64,000 nucleotides of DNA from Leucaena leucocephala (lineage: Eukaryota > Streptophyta > Magnoliopsida > Fabales > Fabaceae): assembly GCA_037074615.1 (NCBI GenBank), contig CM073519.1, positions 28,479,001 to 28,543,000 on the forward strand, in the 5' to 3' direction. A program made the translations under genes and the position numbers. Shown one piece after another: positions 21,499 to 34,266 of the stretch (positions within the stretch are counted from its first letter, which is position 1; every line of letters begins with the position of its first letter). The notes beneath the pieces were generated by a model. It saw only the letters and a program-made list of their open reading frames with translations. It did no database searches and was not told where the DNA came from.

Positions 21499-24100
21499 TA
21501 TAACATCCTCCTTTTCATACGTCTTAGGGACCAAACAGTAGCATCTGGAACCACTTCCAAGGCTGTTGAAGTCAAATTACTCAATCTGGAATTTTACTCT
21601 AGCGAGTACTGTTCACTGTGCAAATTCCAGAGAAGTGACCTAACTTCAAAAAATCATAACTAATTCTATAAAAATCAGAATGGAGTGGTTCAAATTGCTA
21701 CAAGAATCTAACATAATAATATTTTAGGTAAAAATGACTCATTGACCATGCCTTGACCAGGTCAACGTCAGTTAATGTTCCGAAATCACTGTTCATCCAG
21801 CGTCTTGTCCTTGATTCCAGCATTCTGGTCCCAACTTTGATAAATCATATCTTTATGTGTAGACATCCAAATGAGACATTCTATATATCAAATCGAAGCT
21901 TAGCATGTATAATATTTACTGGGAAAATATCATACATTTATTCAATCATTTACGATTTATAATTACAGCTCAAATGTCACTGCCTCCCCACGAGTTACTG
22001 TTCACAATGACAATTTCCAGCAATTATACATACATGAATCACATATCAATAATGCTATGCAATTAACATCTCTTCATGCATCTTTATCTCCTCTATCTTG
22101 AGAAGACCTGCTGTAATTGGATTGATATGGAAGGGGTGAGATTTCTGGGGAAATCTCAGTAGCAAATAGCACTAAATAATGCATGCATTAATGTGAATAC
22201 TTGTGCTTGTTTGTGAAAGTGTTAATATTGTCTACCGTGCATGTTTCCATGTTACATATGAAATACAATTGGCCAAAGTAATCATAGGAACAGAGCTTCA
22301 TACATAAGCACATGTTCAACACAATTCAACAAAGCCATAGCACATCAGGCATAACATTCAATGCATACAAGTTTAGGATTAGTTCACTACCTGACATGTA
22401 GCTTTCCTTCTAGCTCTTAGCCTTTGCTCTAAGGTTCATTCTTTCCATAGGTCAGAGCCTATACATAGCATAATAATATCTTCATTATTACTCTATCAGT
22501 ATAGCTCTATTTAACTCATGCATAGCTAGGGGAAATATCCTTACTCCGACATTCCTCTAACTTTCTTTCTATCTATAGCTAACTTTATTAATAGAGATAT
22601 TTCTCTATTCTAACCATTAAGAGCAATCCTCTACTTTATTAGAGCAGGGACTAGATAACTTTCTTACCTTATTCCTAAGCTTTGCCCAGTCCCTCGGCTC
22701 CTTAGACTGCTCCTGGCTCCACCAGATCTCCTTCCTTTCTTTCCTTCTTTCTTTCCTTCTCTCTTTCTCTCTTTCTCTCATCTATATCTTCCTTTTCCTT
22801 GCTAGGCCGTGGTGTGCCTTAGAATGGGAGGGGAGTGGCCTATTTATAGGTGAGAGGAGGTGGAATGAATGGTCCAGATTGATTCGCGATGAATGGCTCA
22901 GATTGCTTGCTTCCTCAAGAAGCTTTGCCTGCATCATCACGATGACATCACCCTCCCTGATGACTCACAACTCATGACATCATCTAGGACACCTCAAGGG
23001 TATATGTGGTGAAATGTGGGGCCCTTGGGACACCTCACCAGCTGACTCAGCCTTTCCAGAGAGTTCCAGAGTGTTTTTCCTGAATGGACGGCCGAGATCG
23101 TGCCACGTGTCCTCTTACTTTTTCTCCTTTTTCTCTAATCATACCATGTGTCCTTTGCTTTTCCTCTTTTACTATAATCATGCCATGTGGCACATTGTGG
23201 GCCCCATTTATGTCCTCTCATGATTCCATATCACTTTACCCAGTTCTATCTTGGACCGGGTCACTTTACTTTATTGAAAAAGCACTAAAACATTATTTTA
23301 ATGCCTCTTGGGCCCACATTACTCTTGGGCTACGTTTTTAGGCCTTTAAATATCATCTTGGGTTTCTAACCAAGCCCAAGCACTCTGGTGGCTCGGTTCC
23401 CAAGGAACATCCTTAGTAAATTACCAAAATGCCCATACTACCTCTTTAGTACTTATAGGGGCACTATTGTCTTTTCATACCTTACCAGAGTATCTCTTAA
23501 CCCTGGTCAACTATCCAGATACCCTTTCTTAACTATCTAACCTTATTCAAATGATCATAATGCCCTTCGTCTGACTTTAACTTAATGACAACACAGTGGC
23601 ATACCTTCAGTGGCATTTTTGTAATTCTTCATTTTTCTCGGTCTTTCTTAGCCCTAGCCCACATACTTATCTGAAAATATCATTGGGCCTATAAGATGCC
23701 ATTCTGGACCCTCTGTATGATCCACTATCTTCATGGGCTCAATTCCTGAGAAATTCCCCCGAAACCTATTTATCGGGTCTTTTAATCCACTGTAAATTCT
23801 GTAGTAAATTCTACAGAACTCCTTTTTGGGCTCTGTCAATTATATAAATTCTTATATTAATTATAGGATTTTACTGCCACATTTTATCTGATTCTGAGGT
23901 CTAGAGCATACTGTATTAATTTTCCTTTTCTTTAAAAATTAATATAAATCTCTCGAGACCTCATATCAGAACTCTGTGTTGTATCAAACTGATCAGCATA
24001 ATCTTCTCTATTTACTGAGACCTCTGCTCAATAGGGTCTAGTAGCATTCCTTTTTTAGACTATATACTGGGCTTTAAGGCCTAAAAATTGGGATATGACA
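21499..24100 (-). mobile_element. M1 5' LTR
   Basis: In reverse it begins TGTCATATCCCAATTTTTAG at 24100 and ends GGATGTTATA at 21499, directly against the primer site; 2602 bases. The TATA box is at 22841-22849, followed by a GA-rich leader. The start is of family-C type while the end is like that of P1, so the LTR looks modular. Confidence 0.85.
22841..22849 (-). promoter_or_regulatory. M1 LTR TATA box
   Basis: TATTTATAG on the plus strand, between a GGCC stretch upstream and GTGAGAGG. Confidence 0.7.
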
Positions 24101-24110
24101 GATAGCAAAA

Positions 24111-26559
24111 TCAAATATCTTTATTTTTGTACATCTTAGGGACCATTCAGTAGCATTTAGAATCACTTACAAGACCTTGAAAGTCTATTAGCTAAATCTA
24201 GAATTTTACTTTTCCCCGAGTTATTGTTCATATGGTATTTCCAGATCAGGTGATGAACTCCAAAAAATGATAATTAATTATAGAAAAATTGAAATGAAGT
24301 TGTTCAAAAAGATACATGAAGATAACATCTTGAAACTTAAGGGAAAAATAATTTCAAGACATGCTTAGTCAATTAATACAGCTTATTCGTAAAAAATTAT
24401 TGTTCATTTGGTCAAAAATTATAAAAACGGATTCTGGTCCCTTAATTTGAAAAGTCTATTTTCTTTGTACAGATATTGAAATAAGGAATTCTTAGTGTCA
24501 AAAGAAAGATTGACATGTTAACTAAATGTCTATAAAATTTCATATATTTATCTCATCAGTTACTATTTCTTATTACATCATAATCATCACTACTTGTATT
24601 GATCATATAGTAACATTACATATAACAATTCCTCACATAACATATATACTATCCAATCCCTAGACCCTATTCATGCTTCATCATCCTCTTTCATCATTCA
24701 TAAACCTGCTAGGGTTGGGATTACATGGAGGAGGTGAGATATCTGGGAAAATCTCAGTAGTAAACGGTACTAAACAATGCATGCATTAATGTAAATACTT
24801 GTGATTGCTTGTGAAAATGTTAACATTGTGTAATGTGCATGCTTCCATGTAACATATGAAATACAATTGGCCAAAGTAATCATAGAAACAGTGGTTCAAT
24901 CATAAATATATGTGCAACACAATTCAACCAAGCCATAGCACAACCAAGCATAACATTTAATACATATAAGTTTAAGATAAGTTTATTAACTCACTTGCTT
25001 GATTTCTTTCCCTCTAACCTTGCCTCTTTCTTCTTACTCCTCTTGGATGTGTGGCTTCCTCTTTGGAGTCCACAATCAAATCCTAACATCACATAATCAT
25101 TCATCCATTACAATCTAACTTCGTCTTGAACATTGAGCTCATTTAACTACATTAACTTTCCTTAATCTTAGCTAATGGATTTGGTCTTTGAATCAATCGA
25201 TGTCTTGATTTACCCTACACAATTTCATATTCTAAATCCATTTATGAACTTAGAATTATGAAATTATAGCTACTTCATTGCCTACTGGACAGAACTGAAG
25301 ACATATACATAGTTCTTTCAAAAATTCTCATTTTGATTCCAACGCTTCCAATTCTTGTTTCTATACTTTATCCCACACAACTTTTTGATTTTAAAACCAT
25401 TGGAAATATCAAAATCATGAAATTCCAATCATTGTTCATACGACTAAACAGTAATATAGAAGAATTCCAAGATTACAACTTCCAATTCCAATATTTCCAA
25501 GGTTCAAAATCTATCCAATCCTACACAAAATCATCATATAAATTCAATGGAAGAATTAGATCATTCAAATTCCATCTCTTTCTATCATGAACAGTGTAGA
25601 CCAAAATGGTTTAACCATGGCAAAGTTAAGAATATCAACTTGATTTAACAACCAATCACCTAACTAGCTTGATTAAGCTTCAATCACATATCTCTAATTT
25701 TAATTTCTTCTTTCTCCTTTCATCTAATGTTTTTGGATAGCATATACACCTTAGAGAAAATTCAACTTTCTTCCTTGAAAACCCTAAGTTCAAGCTCACA
25801 AATCAATGGAAAATAAGCTAGGATAGATTGCTTAACTTTAATCTCTAGCTTACTTGAACTTTGGTACCTTTAATCTTTTTTGTCTTGGCTTGAGTTTTGA
25901 TTTTGCAAGAGGTTCCCCAAGGGTTCTTGCTCCACGGTTTGCATCAGAAATTGTGGGGGTATTTATAGCCAAATTCCATGGAAAATCAATGGCTAATATC
26001 ACTTTATGCACTATTTGATCCAATAGCTCACATTTAATATTGGATTTAACTTTTATAAAAAGCTACTTATGACATCATCCATAACATCATCAAGGGATAA
26101 CTCACAGGGTTATGTAGTGCCATTCCAAAGGAAAGAAACTTCTGAAAAAATTCTAGTTTAAGCTGGTACTGGCTTAGTTTAGTTTCCCAAAAACCAGATT
26201 GTTTTATCAATCTAATTTTTCTGTGATTCCATAATATGCTTTCTAACCTTAAATCCAGTATCCAGATTCTTCCTACCATTGACATTCTTGGACTGGGCCT
26301 AAACTTAATTACCATTTTTCCCTTGAACTTTTAAAAATTATACTTTAGGCCCTCAACTTTTCATAATTACACTTAATGGCCCAAAGTTTATTTTTGCTTT
26401 CATTTTTGCACCAAAGAACTTTTAAACTTTTTATTTTAGTCCCTCATCTTTATACCTTTGTCTAATCATTATTTTTCCTTTCTATTCATCATCACATTCC
26501 TTTCCAAACCCCTTTTAACTATCAGTATTATAGAGATAGGGAAAAAGTAGGATGTGACA
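24111..26559 (-). mobile_element. Reverse LTR, probably solo
   Basis: In reverse it begins TGTCACATCCTACTTTTT at 26559 and ends AAATAAAGATATTTGA at 24111, aligning with GTAAGGATGTTACA. The TATA box is at 25970-25978. The flanks CAAAA and TTTCT do not match, so I cannot show a target duplication; a deletion or rearrangement at one edge is likely. Ten bases (24101-24110) separate it from the M1 5' LTR. Confidence 0.8.
25970..25978 (-). promoter_or_regulatory. LTR TATA box (reverse)
   Basis: TATTTATAG preceded by GGGGG; the equivalent of the box at 12492. Confidence 0.7.
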
Positions 26560-28168
26560 TTTCTCTTCCTTTCTTGCTCTTAGTCGTGGGTGTGGAATGA
26601 AGTGAGGAGGAAGGGTCTATTTATAGGTAGATGGGGTGGAATGGACGGCTCAGATTGAATCACGATGAACGGCTTAGATTGCTTAGCTTTCTCAAGAGGC
26701 TTCCCTTGCATCATCAAGATGACATCATCATTCAGATGACTCATCAAAATGACATCATCCATGGACACCTCACATACTTAGGTGGCACAATGGTAGGGCC
26801 CTTGGGGTACCTCACATACTGGCTCAGCGCTTTTAGAGAATTCTAGTCTTTTCCATAATGAACGGCTGAGATCGTGCCACGTGTCCTTAGCCTTTTGTTT
26901 TTTCCCTAGACTCATGCCATGGGGCACCTTGTAGGTCCTATAAGGACACCTTTCATGCCACCTCATGGTTCTAGATAAGTCTAAAGCTCTATCTTATCAC
27001 TTTCCTTAGTTTTATCTCTAACCGGGTAATTCTGCTTTATTGAAAATCACTAAAATATTATTTTAATGCCACTTGGACCCACATAACTCTTGGGACACAT
27101 TTTTGAACATCTTGGAATGTCATCTTGGGTTTCTAATCAAGTTCAAGCACTCTGGTGGCTCAGCTTGCAAGAAAAATCCCTTAGCAAAACACTAAAATGC
27201 CCTTAGTTCTTCTTTAATAATTCTAGGGGCATTATTATCTTTTCACACCTTTCCAGAGTATTTCCTGACCCTGGTCAACTATCCAGATAACCTTCCTTAA
27301 CTGTCTAACCTTAATCAAATGACCAAAATACCCTTCACTAATTATTTAATTATTTTATAACATAGGGGTATTTTCGTCAATTTGTACCTTTTTCTGGATA
27401 TTTATGCACACTGGCCCCTTTATCCAATGAACTGATATCATGGACTAAAGCCTCACATGGCATCATCATAGGCCTTTATGTGACATCATATGAGCTCATT
27501 CAGTCATAACTTTTTACTGCTTAAGTTTCATAATAAGATATTGAGCGTTCACAAACTCCCGTCAAACTTCACTAAAATGTGAATAACTTTTCCTATATAA
27601 CTCCTTTCGGGGTTTTGTCAGTTTGTCTAACCTCTTGCTTCAAAGGACTCACCTTCCTATAACTTTTTATTTATATATGAGGTCTAGAAGGCCTAATAAA
27701 AATTTCTGATAACTTTCAAACTATCAGATAAATATCAGCTATATGGAATTCCAATAAAAATTATGTATCATGCTAGATTAACTACCATAACTTTCTCTAT
27801 CTACTGTTCAGATTATAGGACTGAAATGCTTCCAGGCAGTTCTAAGCCTTTTCTTGCTCAACTTTCTATAATTACAATTTTGTCCTTAGAAACCTTTGGA
27901 AATTACACTTTAGTCCCTCAAATTTTCATAATTATACTTAATGGCCTACAACTTGTATATACTTTCATTTTTAGCCTTGGGACTTTTAGACTTTCTAGTT
28001 TAGTCCCTCTCTTTCTGCAAAATAACCATTATACCCCAGGGACTTTTACTATTTTCAATTTAGTCCTTAATCTTTCACTTTCAGTTTAGTCCCTGAACAT
28101 CATCTGTATACTTTTGGGACTTCTGCTCTACATACTAGACTTCTATGTCTAAAAATCAGGATATAATA
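26560..28168 (-). mobile_element. Truncated reverse LTR (family C)
   Basis: Matches 18990-20568: the TATA box at 26618-26626, the GGGACACC and GAACGGCTGAGATCG segments, and the U3 minisatellite at 27860-28100. In reverse it starts TATTATATCCTGATTTTT at 28168, a decayed TGTCATATCC. Its 3' third is missing where it meets 26559. Confidence 0.8.
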
Positions 28169-29640
28169 GTACACAATTCAAATCATTTCACTTTGAGGAG
28201 CAAAAAATTAAATTAAATCTTAAGTAACTAAATGCAACCTAAACTATGAAATAGGTTTTGATGCGATTAGCAACTAATTGACATGAATTAAAATGAAATT
28301 AAATAACTTGGTTTTTTATTTTTACAAGAAAATTAGTGAAATGGAGTTATAGCGAACGTAATGGAATGAAAACACATGAGATAACAATGATAACAAACCA
28401 TCCTCTAATCCAATTGCGCAAACAATCATCACTTTGACAGAAATTTGAACTAAATAGTGAATCAAGAATCATAATTAAGCTTTTAATCTAATAACTGAGC
28501 CACCTCGAATATTCACAAAATAATTTTTAAAGTTTCAATCTACTAACGCTATCACATTAAAATAGTAAAATAGGAATAAGGATACTTAAAACCAATACTC
28601 AATTACAATTCAATTACTCAAATGATAGAATTAAAGTCAGCAACACATACCACAATCAACTAATTCAATCCACATTAAAAAATAACCATATATAAAATTA
28701 AAGTTATGAAAGCTCAATATTAGTTGCCAAACATCAGTTTAGCTACAAAAATCTTCCAAACAAAATATGAAAAATACAAAGCTCCAAAAGATTAAAAAGC
28801 TCTTCTAAGACTTAGGAATTACTAAATAATCAAATGATAGAATATTAGAGTAGCTTAAACTCCCTATGAAGAAGACCTAAGATATTGTCATTGCCATTGA
28901 ATTAGAGGATTAAAGGACCCTACCCATAGATTGCCATGAAATTTGACGTTGTTACTGTAGTCCTACAGCCAACCATAAAGAATTGTAAGAACGAAGATGA
29001 AAACAATGGAGCAAAAAATTGAACAGAAAATGGAATTGAAAGAAGGAATTAAGGTTTGAATTGATGGGAGAACAAGGAGAGACCAAGAGTGAGTTTGCCA
29101 GACCACTCTAAAGGGTATTTGAGTCAAAGAACACAGTTAATGAGTACTTAGAGCTCTACCTAAAACACTGCGTTGAACTAAAAATGGGACCTCTGAATTT
29201 TTGTTTCTCACTGTTGCAAGCTTCTTCCAACAAAATGGAGTGTTTGATTTACTATGGTCCTCTAGTGCTATTTCCCAATTTATATGGTCCTTTTCTATAG
29301 TTAATTTAGTCCTTTGGTATTTAAGTTAGGACTTGAGTGTAATTTCTAAATTTGTCCTGAATTCTCTCAAAGTATCTACAATGAAAATAAAAAAATGTAG
29401 CATCGATTGTCCTAAAAATCAATAAATCATAATTAATCTCCAAATACAGAAAATTTACCCCTATTAAGAACTAAATCATTTTAATGCGCAATAATCCAAA
29501 TACCACTCAAATAATGTAAATAAGGACCAAAATGATATGAAAATATGTATAGATAAATGAGCTTGTCAATGGTTAATCAACTCTAATAAGTGACCGTAGA
29601 TCTAACATCCTAAAAATTAGAAAATAGATACAGATAACAC
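28169..29640. other. AT-rich stretch with no recognised feature
   Basis: No frame is long or motif-bearing, and it does not resemble the LTR families around it. In reverse, segments such as GGTCCTTATTTACATTATTT and TTAGGACTTGAGTG hint at the upstream part of another plant LTR, but I see no boundaries. It is also where the missing movement-protein part of the pararetrovirus would be expected, and I see no such frame. Confidence 0.4.
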
Positions 29641-29694
29641 TGTTAGCCAAAACAAGTTCCTCTATCAGATTGACTCTAAGCTATATCACATTAC

Positions 29695-31510
29695 CTCAAG
29701 AACAAAAGATTTATCCACCCAAGTTGATTCTTTGGCTAAAGAAGTTAAGAAGCTTCATCTTAAGCTTAACTCACAAGCCCAACAACTTAACACTGATCTT
29801 AGAAGATATGTTGGACCAAAATTGTAAAGGAGAGAACAAGAGCTACAAAATATTAGAGAGGAACTTAGACAAATTGAGGTTGATATGATGAAACAACAAA
29901 GTTTTCCTACTCCATCACCACTGATAGTTGACTCTCATACTTCATTGCACCTTTATATACTCTAGGTTATCTATCATATCCTATATCTTCTACAAAATCT
30001 ACCCCAATAGATTATAGCCAAGTCTTTCTTCCATATACCATATAGCTAGACAGTTTAATCATCCCAAGCCTTCTAAAAAACCTTCTAAAAAGAAACAAGT
30101 TTCCTACTCAGGACACCACACTACTATCTCCACACTAGTTGATGTACCTCCAAGGTACACAGGTCCTACTTTTCATATATTAGACCACTTGTTGAAGCTA
30201 GACACCCTCATCCATCTCTATCCATAAACATTTGTACACAACCCAGCTCTCCTCCAAAAACTCATGCATATTTCTACTACATATAGAGGAAATAATGTTA
30301 TTAGTCAACCAAGTACCTCAAATACTATTAGAGTACTTTCTAGAAACATGTATCAAACTCTTTCAGAGGATAAATATCCTAAAATAACTTCTAGTGCTAC
30401 TAATACGTCTAAAACTAAACAGACAAAAATTGAATCCTCAGTTCTTGAAGAACCTTTTACTACAAAAGATTATATTGACTCCAATATTTAAGAATAGTCC
30501 AATAAAGAACAACATTATGCTGATCTCTCCACTATTTCCATGGTGAATCCTCAGACAACTGAGTTCTCTACTAGAAATAATCTTGTAGTTGAGGATCCCT
30601 TTTCATCAGAAGAAGGAATGGAGGAAAGAACTAAAGAAATTGCAGAGAAAAGATCCTCATCATTTAAAGCCAAGAAATATAATTTTTGGTTCACCTTTAA
30701 TGATGTTCTACCTTCCAAGTAGCGTGATTGCTTACATGAATTTGTTGCATGGATTGATTCACAGATGACTAATCCAAGTCTTACCTTATAATATATTGTA
30801 ACATAATTTGTCTCTCAGATGACTAAAAACTTGAGAGAATGGTTTACTCAACTGAGTGAGTACCAAAGACCACAGCTTATCAGATCTTCAAGTCTTGAAG
30901 CTTTCCTTGGAGCACTCAATCAATAATTCCTTGTTGACTTATATGTTATTTAGAAAGGGATTTCTTAGGAGTACTTTGAAATGAAGTGTTGCTCTATGAA
31001 TTGTCATGATTTACATAAAACATTACATCTAAATGGCTAAAAAATACTATCCTCTGGAGAACCTCAAAATCCTAATCTCAGGCATGTTTTCATTGCCTAT
31101 CTCCCAGATAAGTTATAACTTGAACTACATATGATGATTTCTTCACACAACAAAGAAGTAACCCATCTTACTCTTGGAGAAATCTATCAGTTAACCCTAG
31201 CCACTCTTTATAAGATGTGTGAGCAGAAATATTCTTCAAGTCTATGACAAAAGGAAATTAAAAGCTGAAACTAGCCTATAATAGATCTAATCTAAAGATC
31301 AAGTACAAAGATAAAGATATGTGTCATTTCCCAACCAATAAGAAGTCGTACTTCTCAAAGTGTAAACCAAGGGTTGAAAGAAGAGACACAAAAAAACTTA
31401 CTTTAGGACTTCAAGAAGTGATCTTCTAGATCACCTAAGGTAAATAGGTGTGTTATCTATGGTGGCAAGAGACATTTTGCAAAAGCCTACCCCAAAAAGA
31501 AAATCAGAAG
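29695..31510 (+). pseudogene. Pararetrovirus coat-protein region with zinc knuckle
   Basis: It opens with a heptad-rich segment (about 29710-29900) rich in Lys, Leu and Gln. Two Ser/Thr-rich open pieces follow (30264-30491 and 30540-30722). A core near 30660-31220 contains YNFWFTFNDVLPSK, a NLREWFTQL stretch and ALGALNQ-like residues, the usual capsid-core pattern of this family. At 31449-31490 is a CX2CX4HX4C knuckle with its second and fourth Cys changed to Tyr (TGT to TAT, TGC to TAC). Several internal stops and frame changes are present. Known role: capsid assembly and nucleic-acid binding; this copy is dead. Confidence 0.72.
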
Positions 31511-31559
31511 GAGATAGAAAGCTTTAATCATTTAAACATGATTTACCTATAGTAGAATA

Positions 31560-32110
31560 TGAAAGCATTAGATCCATCTATGAAGAATAGTCTGAAGAAG
31601 GTGAAGAAATTCAATATGTTCTTTGCATTATTGACTCAAAGGATTATGAGTTTGAAGATGAGTACTATCCTTATTGACTGGTTTACTCCCTTAATCCTTT
31701 GCATAAAACTCTAGACTATCCCATTAAGCCAATCCTAAGATCATTTGGATCCATAGGAATTCTTGAGATTGATAAAACACCAAGCCCCAATATTGAAGCC
31801 AAGATCCTTCTTTCCAAATACGATAAGCCTATCAAGGCTATTGCCATGATTGATGCAGGTTCTTGTGCTACTATTATATGCCTCACATCTTACCCGGTGA
31901 TATGTGTATGCCTTTAAATGAACCCTGTACCACAATTATCCAATAAGTCTTTCATATAGAGCTTATATCAAAAAAGAAAATTGGGATACAACTCTTCCCT
32001 GGATGTACTACTTGGATTAAATTCTTTGGGAGTTATCTACATGTAAAAGATATACTCTTTGGGTTTGATACATTTTACAAAATACCAGGAATTCCATCAT
32101 AGCAAATGGT
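31560..32110 (+). pseudogene. Pararetrovirus aspartic protease region
   Basis: An acidic linker (31560-31675) leads to a frame open at 31699-31917. The active-site motif reads IDAGSCATII at 31849-31878, where D-[ST]-G is usual, so the middle residue is Ala. The protein then breaks off by frameshift near 31890. Known role: cleavage of the polyprotein. Confidence 0.7.
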
Positions 32111-32189
32111 CTGAAGTTCAAAAACTTTTTCAATCCTTATGTCCAAATACTAAGTATACTTGAGATTAATCAAGCCCCTATTGAATATG

Positions 32190-33080
32190 AAAATATTAGG
32201 GATAGACTTTTACATCTTTACCCTGACAGCGATGATTAGTTTCAACATCCTCATCCTCTCTGGAAAAATAAATATTTCTTTGTGGAACTATCTTTTAAGA
32301 AGAATGAAGATGTGAATTCAATTAAGGCCACCCATTCATGAATGAATCTAGATGATTTTATTCTTGCTCAAAAAGAATATGCTACTTTGTTTACCTAAGG
32401 TCTTATTGAGGCCACAAAATCCAATTGGGCTTTTTAGGCATTTTATGTGGAAAAAAGATATGAGCAGCTCAGAGGAAAAAAATGATTGGTGATTGATTAT
32501 AAGCCTCTCGATCTCTTCTTACAAGGTGATAAATTTCCTATACAAAAGATGAAAACTTTAACTTTAAGGCTAGTCAAAGCAAAAATCTTCTCAAAGTTTA
32601 ACCTAAAGGTAGGATTATGGCAAATAGGATCCATCTTGAAGAAAGATAGAAGACATCATTATGAATTCCAGATGCTCAATACCAATAGACTATGATGCCA
32701 TTTAGATTAAAGGTGGCCCCTTCCCTTTTCCAAAAGGCTAGGATAAAGATGTTTGGACCCATTCTGTATTCCAATCTCGTCCATATTGATGACATTTTGC
32801 TCTACCCTAAATATGAATAGAGCCAGAAAGCATTACTAGCTCAATTTACTGATATTATTAAGGCCCGCGGAGTGATGCTCTCATCCAAGAAAGGTTATAT
32901 TGCCTAAGCCTAAATTGATTTTCTTGGAATGAGTTTTCATGATGATTTCTATCCACCAGGCTCTCATATTGCCTAAGAATTGCTCAACTTTCTGGATGAC
33001 AACTTGTTGATAAAGCAAATACAACAGTTTATAGGCATTGTTAATTATCTTCATGACTTTATTCCTAATGTGACTTAAAC
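32190..33080 (+). pseudogene. Pararetrovirus reverse transcriptase region
   Basis: Recognisable in order are the LIEATKSNWAF segment (32403-32440), LRGKK followed by a stop, then LVIDYKPLDLFLQGDKFPI (32483-32540), AKIFSKFNLKVGLWQ (32580-32625), KVAPSLFQKA (32712-32740), and the catalytic box HIDDILL at 32782-32802, where Tyr of YIDD has become His. IDFLGMSFHDDFYPPG follows at 32911-32960. Frames change around 32650-32710 and stops are scattered. The motif set is of the Caulimoviridae type rather than retrotransposon type. The enzyme copied pregenomic RNA into DNA; this copy is inactive. Confidence 0.8.
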
Positions 33081-33089
33081 ATACTAACC

Positions 33090-33704
33090 AACTGTCCAAA
33101 TTATTAAAGAAAAATCCTCTTACATGGGAGAATTTACAAACAATAGATGTTCAGACCCTCAAAAAGATTTCTTAGTCTACACCACCATTAAATATTCTAG
33201 GAACATGAGAAATGATTCTAGACACTGATGTGAGTGATCATTATTGTGGAGCTATACTTCTTGAGGAAGTAATAGGAAAAATATATTATTGTGCCATGTT
33301 AGTTGACAATTCAAAGATTCATAAAAGCATTACTATGAAACATATAAGGAAATCCTGGCAGTAAAAAAAGGTATAAAAAAATTTAGTTTTCACTTAAGTT
33401 CTTTTGAATTTATTGTGGAAATGGATAACACATCTTTTCCATCTATACTAGATACAAAAAATAAAGTTTTATCAAATGCTCAACTCCTTATATGGAAGGA
33501 CTGGTTTTCACGCTATAAATTATCGGTAAGGCATATCAAAGGCCACCAGAATATCATAGCTGACTATCTTTCCAGAACACAAAAGATCCAGTTCCTGACT
33601 CCTTCTAGACCTCAATACATTCTTATGATACATTGTCTTCCTTTTCCCAAATCTTCATATCTTACCTCCACTCGCCATACTTTCCCTCCTGGTCATATTC
33701 CTAC
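33090..33704 (+). pseudogene. Pararetrovirus RNase H region, truncated
   Basis: The metal-binding residues can be followed through the breaks: TDVSD at 33224-33238, YKEILAVKKG near 33345-33372, VEMDNTSF at 33412-33435, and HIKGHQNIIADYLSR at 33532-33576. The last part (33415-33704) is open. The frame runs on past 33704 only into LTR sequence, so its apparent C-terminus is not viral. RNase H removes the RNA template during reverse transcription. Confidence 0.78.
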
Positions 33705-34266
33705 TGCCATATCCACAATTTTCTTATCTGATATATATGTACAGTTTATATATAATGGACATGAGATTCTTGGAATAAACAGTATCAGATTGAGGAAGGA
33801 AAGAGATGGATGATTAACTAAGAAAATTTTAGGGACCTAAATGAAAATTAGAAAAGGTTAAAGGTAAAAAGTGAAAGTATAAACAAAAGGAGGGACTTAA
33901 ATGCAAATAACCAAAAGTTTATGGACCTAAATGTAAATAAGCAAAAGCTTATGGACCTAAATATAATTATGAGAAATTTCAACTGAAAAAGGGTTAAAAT
34001 ACCCAAAATCAGATTAGTCTTAAACTGACACAATGCAAAATTTTGATTTAAGGTCCCAAAAATTTATATGAATTTCTGAAGAAAGTAAATTAATATAGTA
34101 TCCTCTGGAAATCATAATCAGATGAAATTTTGCAGTAAATTCTTATAATTAATATGAGAATTTATGAAATTTATAGATCCCAAAACGGAGTTATAGAATT
34201 TATTATGGAATTTATAGCAGATCAAAACACTCGATAAATATATTTTGGGGAATTTCTCAGGAATTT
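33705..34266 (+). mobile_element. P2 5' LTR, first piece
   Basis: Begins TGCCATATCCACAATTTTC inside the pararetrovirus and resembles the family-B LTR start at 51097. It stops at 34266 where M2 inserted and resumes at 44352. The three pieces (33705-34266, 44352-45262, 47026-48672) add to about 3.12 kb, the normal LTR length, which supports the reconstruction. Confidence 0.85.
34262..34266 (+). repeat. M2 target duplication, left
   Basis: AATTT, repeated exactly at 44347-44351 on the other side of M2. Confidence 0.85.

Larger units (their letters stand above)
29640..33704 (+). mobile_element. Endogenous pararetrovirus remnant (Caulimoviridae type)
   Basis: Order of parts: coiled coil, coat-like region, zinc knuckle, aspartic protease, reverse transcriptase, RNase H, all on the plus strand in broken frames. 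This is the order of the large polyprotein of petuvirus- and florendovirus-like agents; there is no integrase, which separates it from Ty3/Gypsy. The movement-protein end is missing on the left. The right end is cut at 33704 by the P2 LTR. Stops and frameshifts occur throughout, so it cannot give rise to virus. Confidence 0.82.

Noticed and set aside
24111..26559. Clean solo LTR insertion with target duplication
   Set aside because: Flanks CAAAA and TTTCT do not match, so only the LTR itself is called.
27763..28089. 108-codon frame on the plus strand
   Set aside because: It covers the U3 minisatellite of a reverse LTR; its Leu/Phe/Ser-rich protein reflects pyrimidine-rich repeats.
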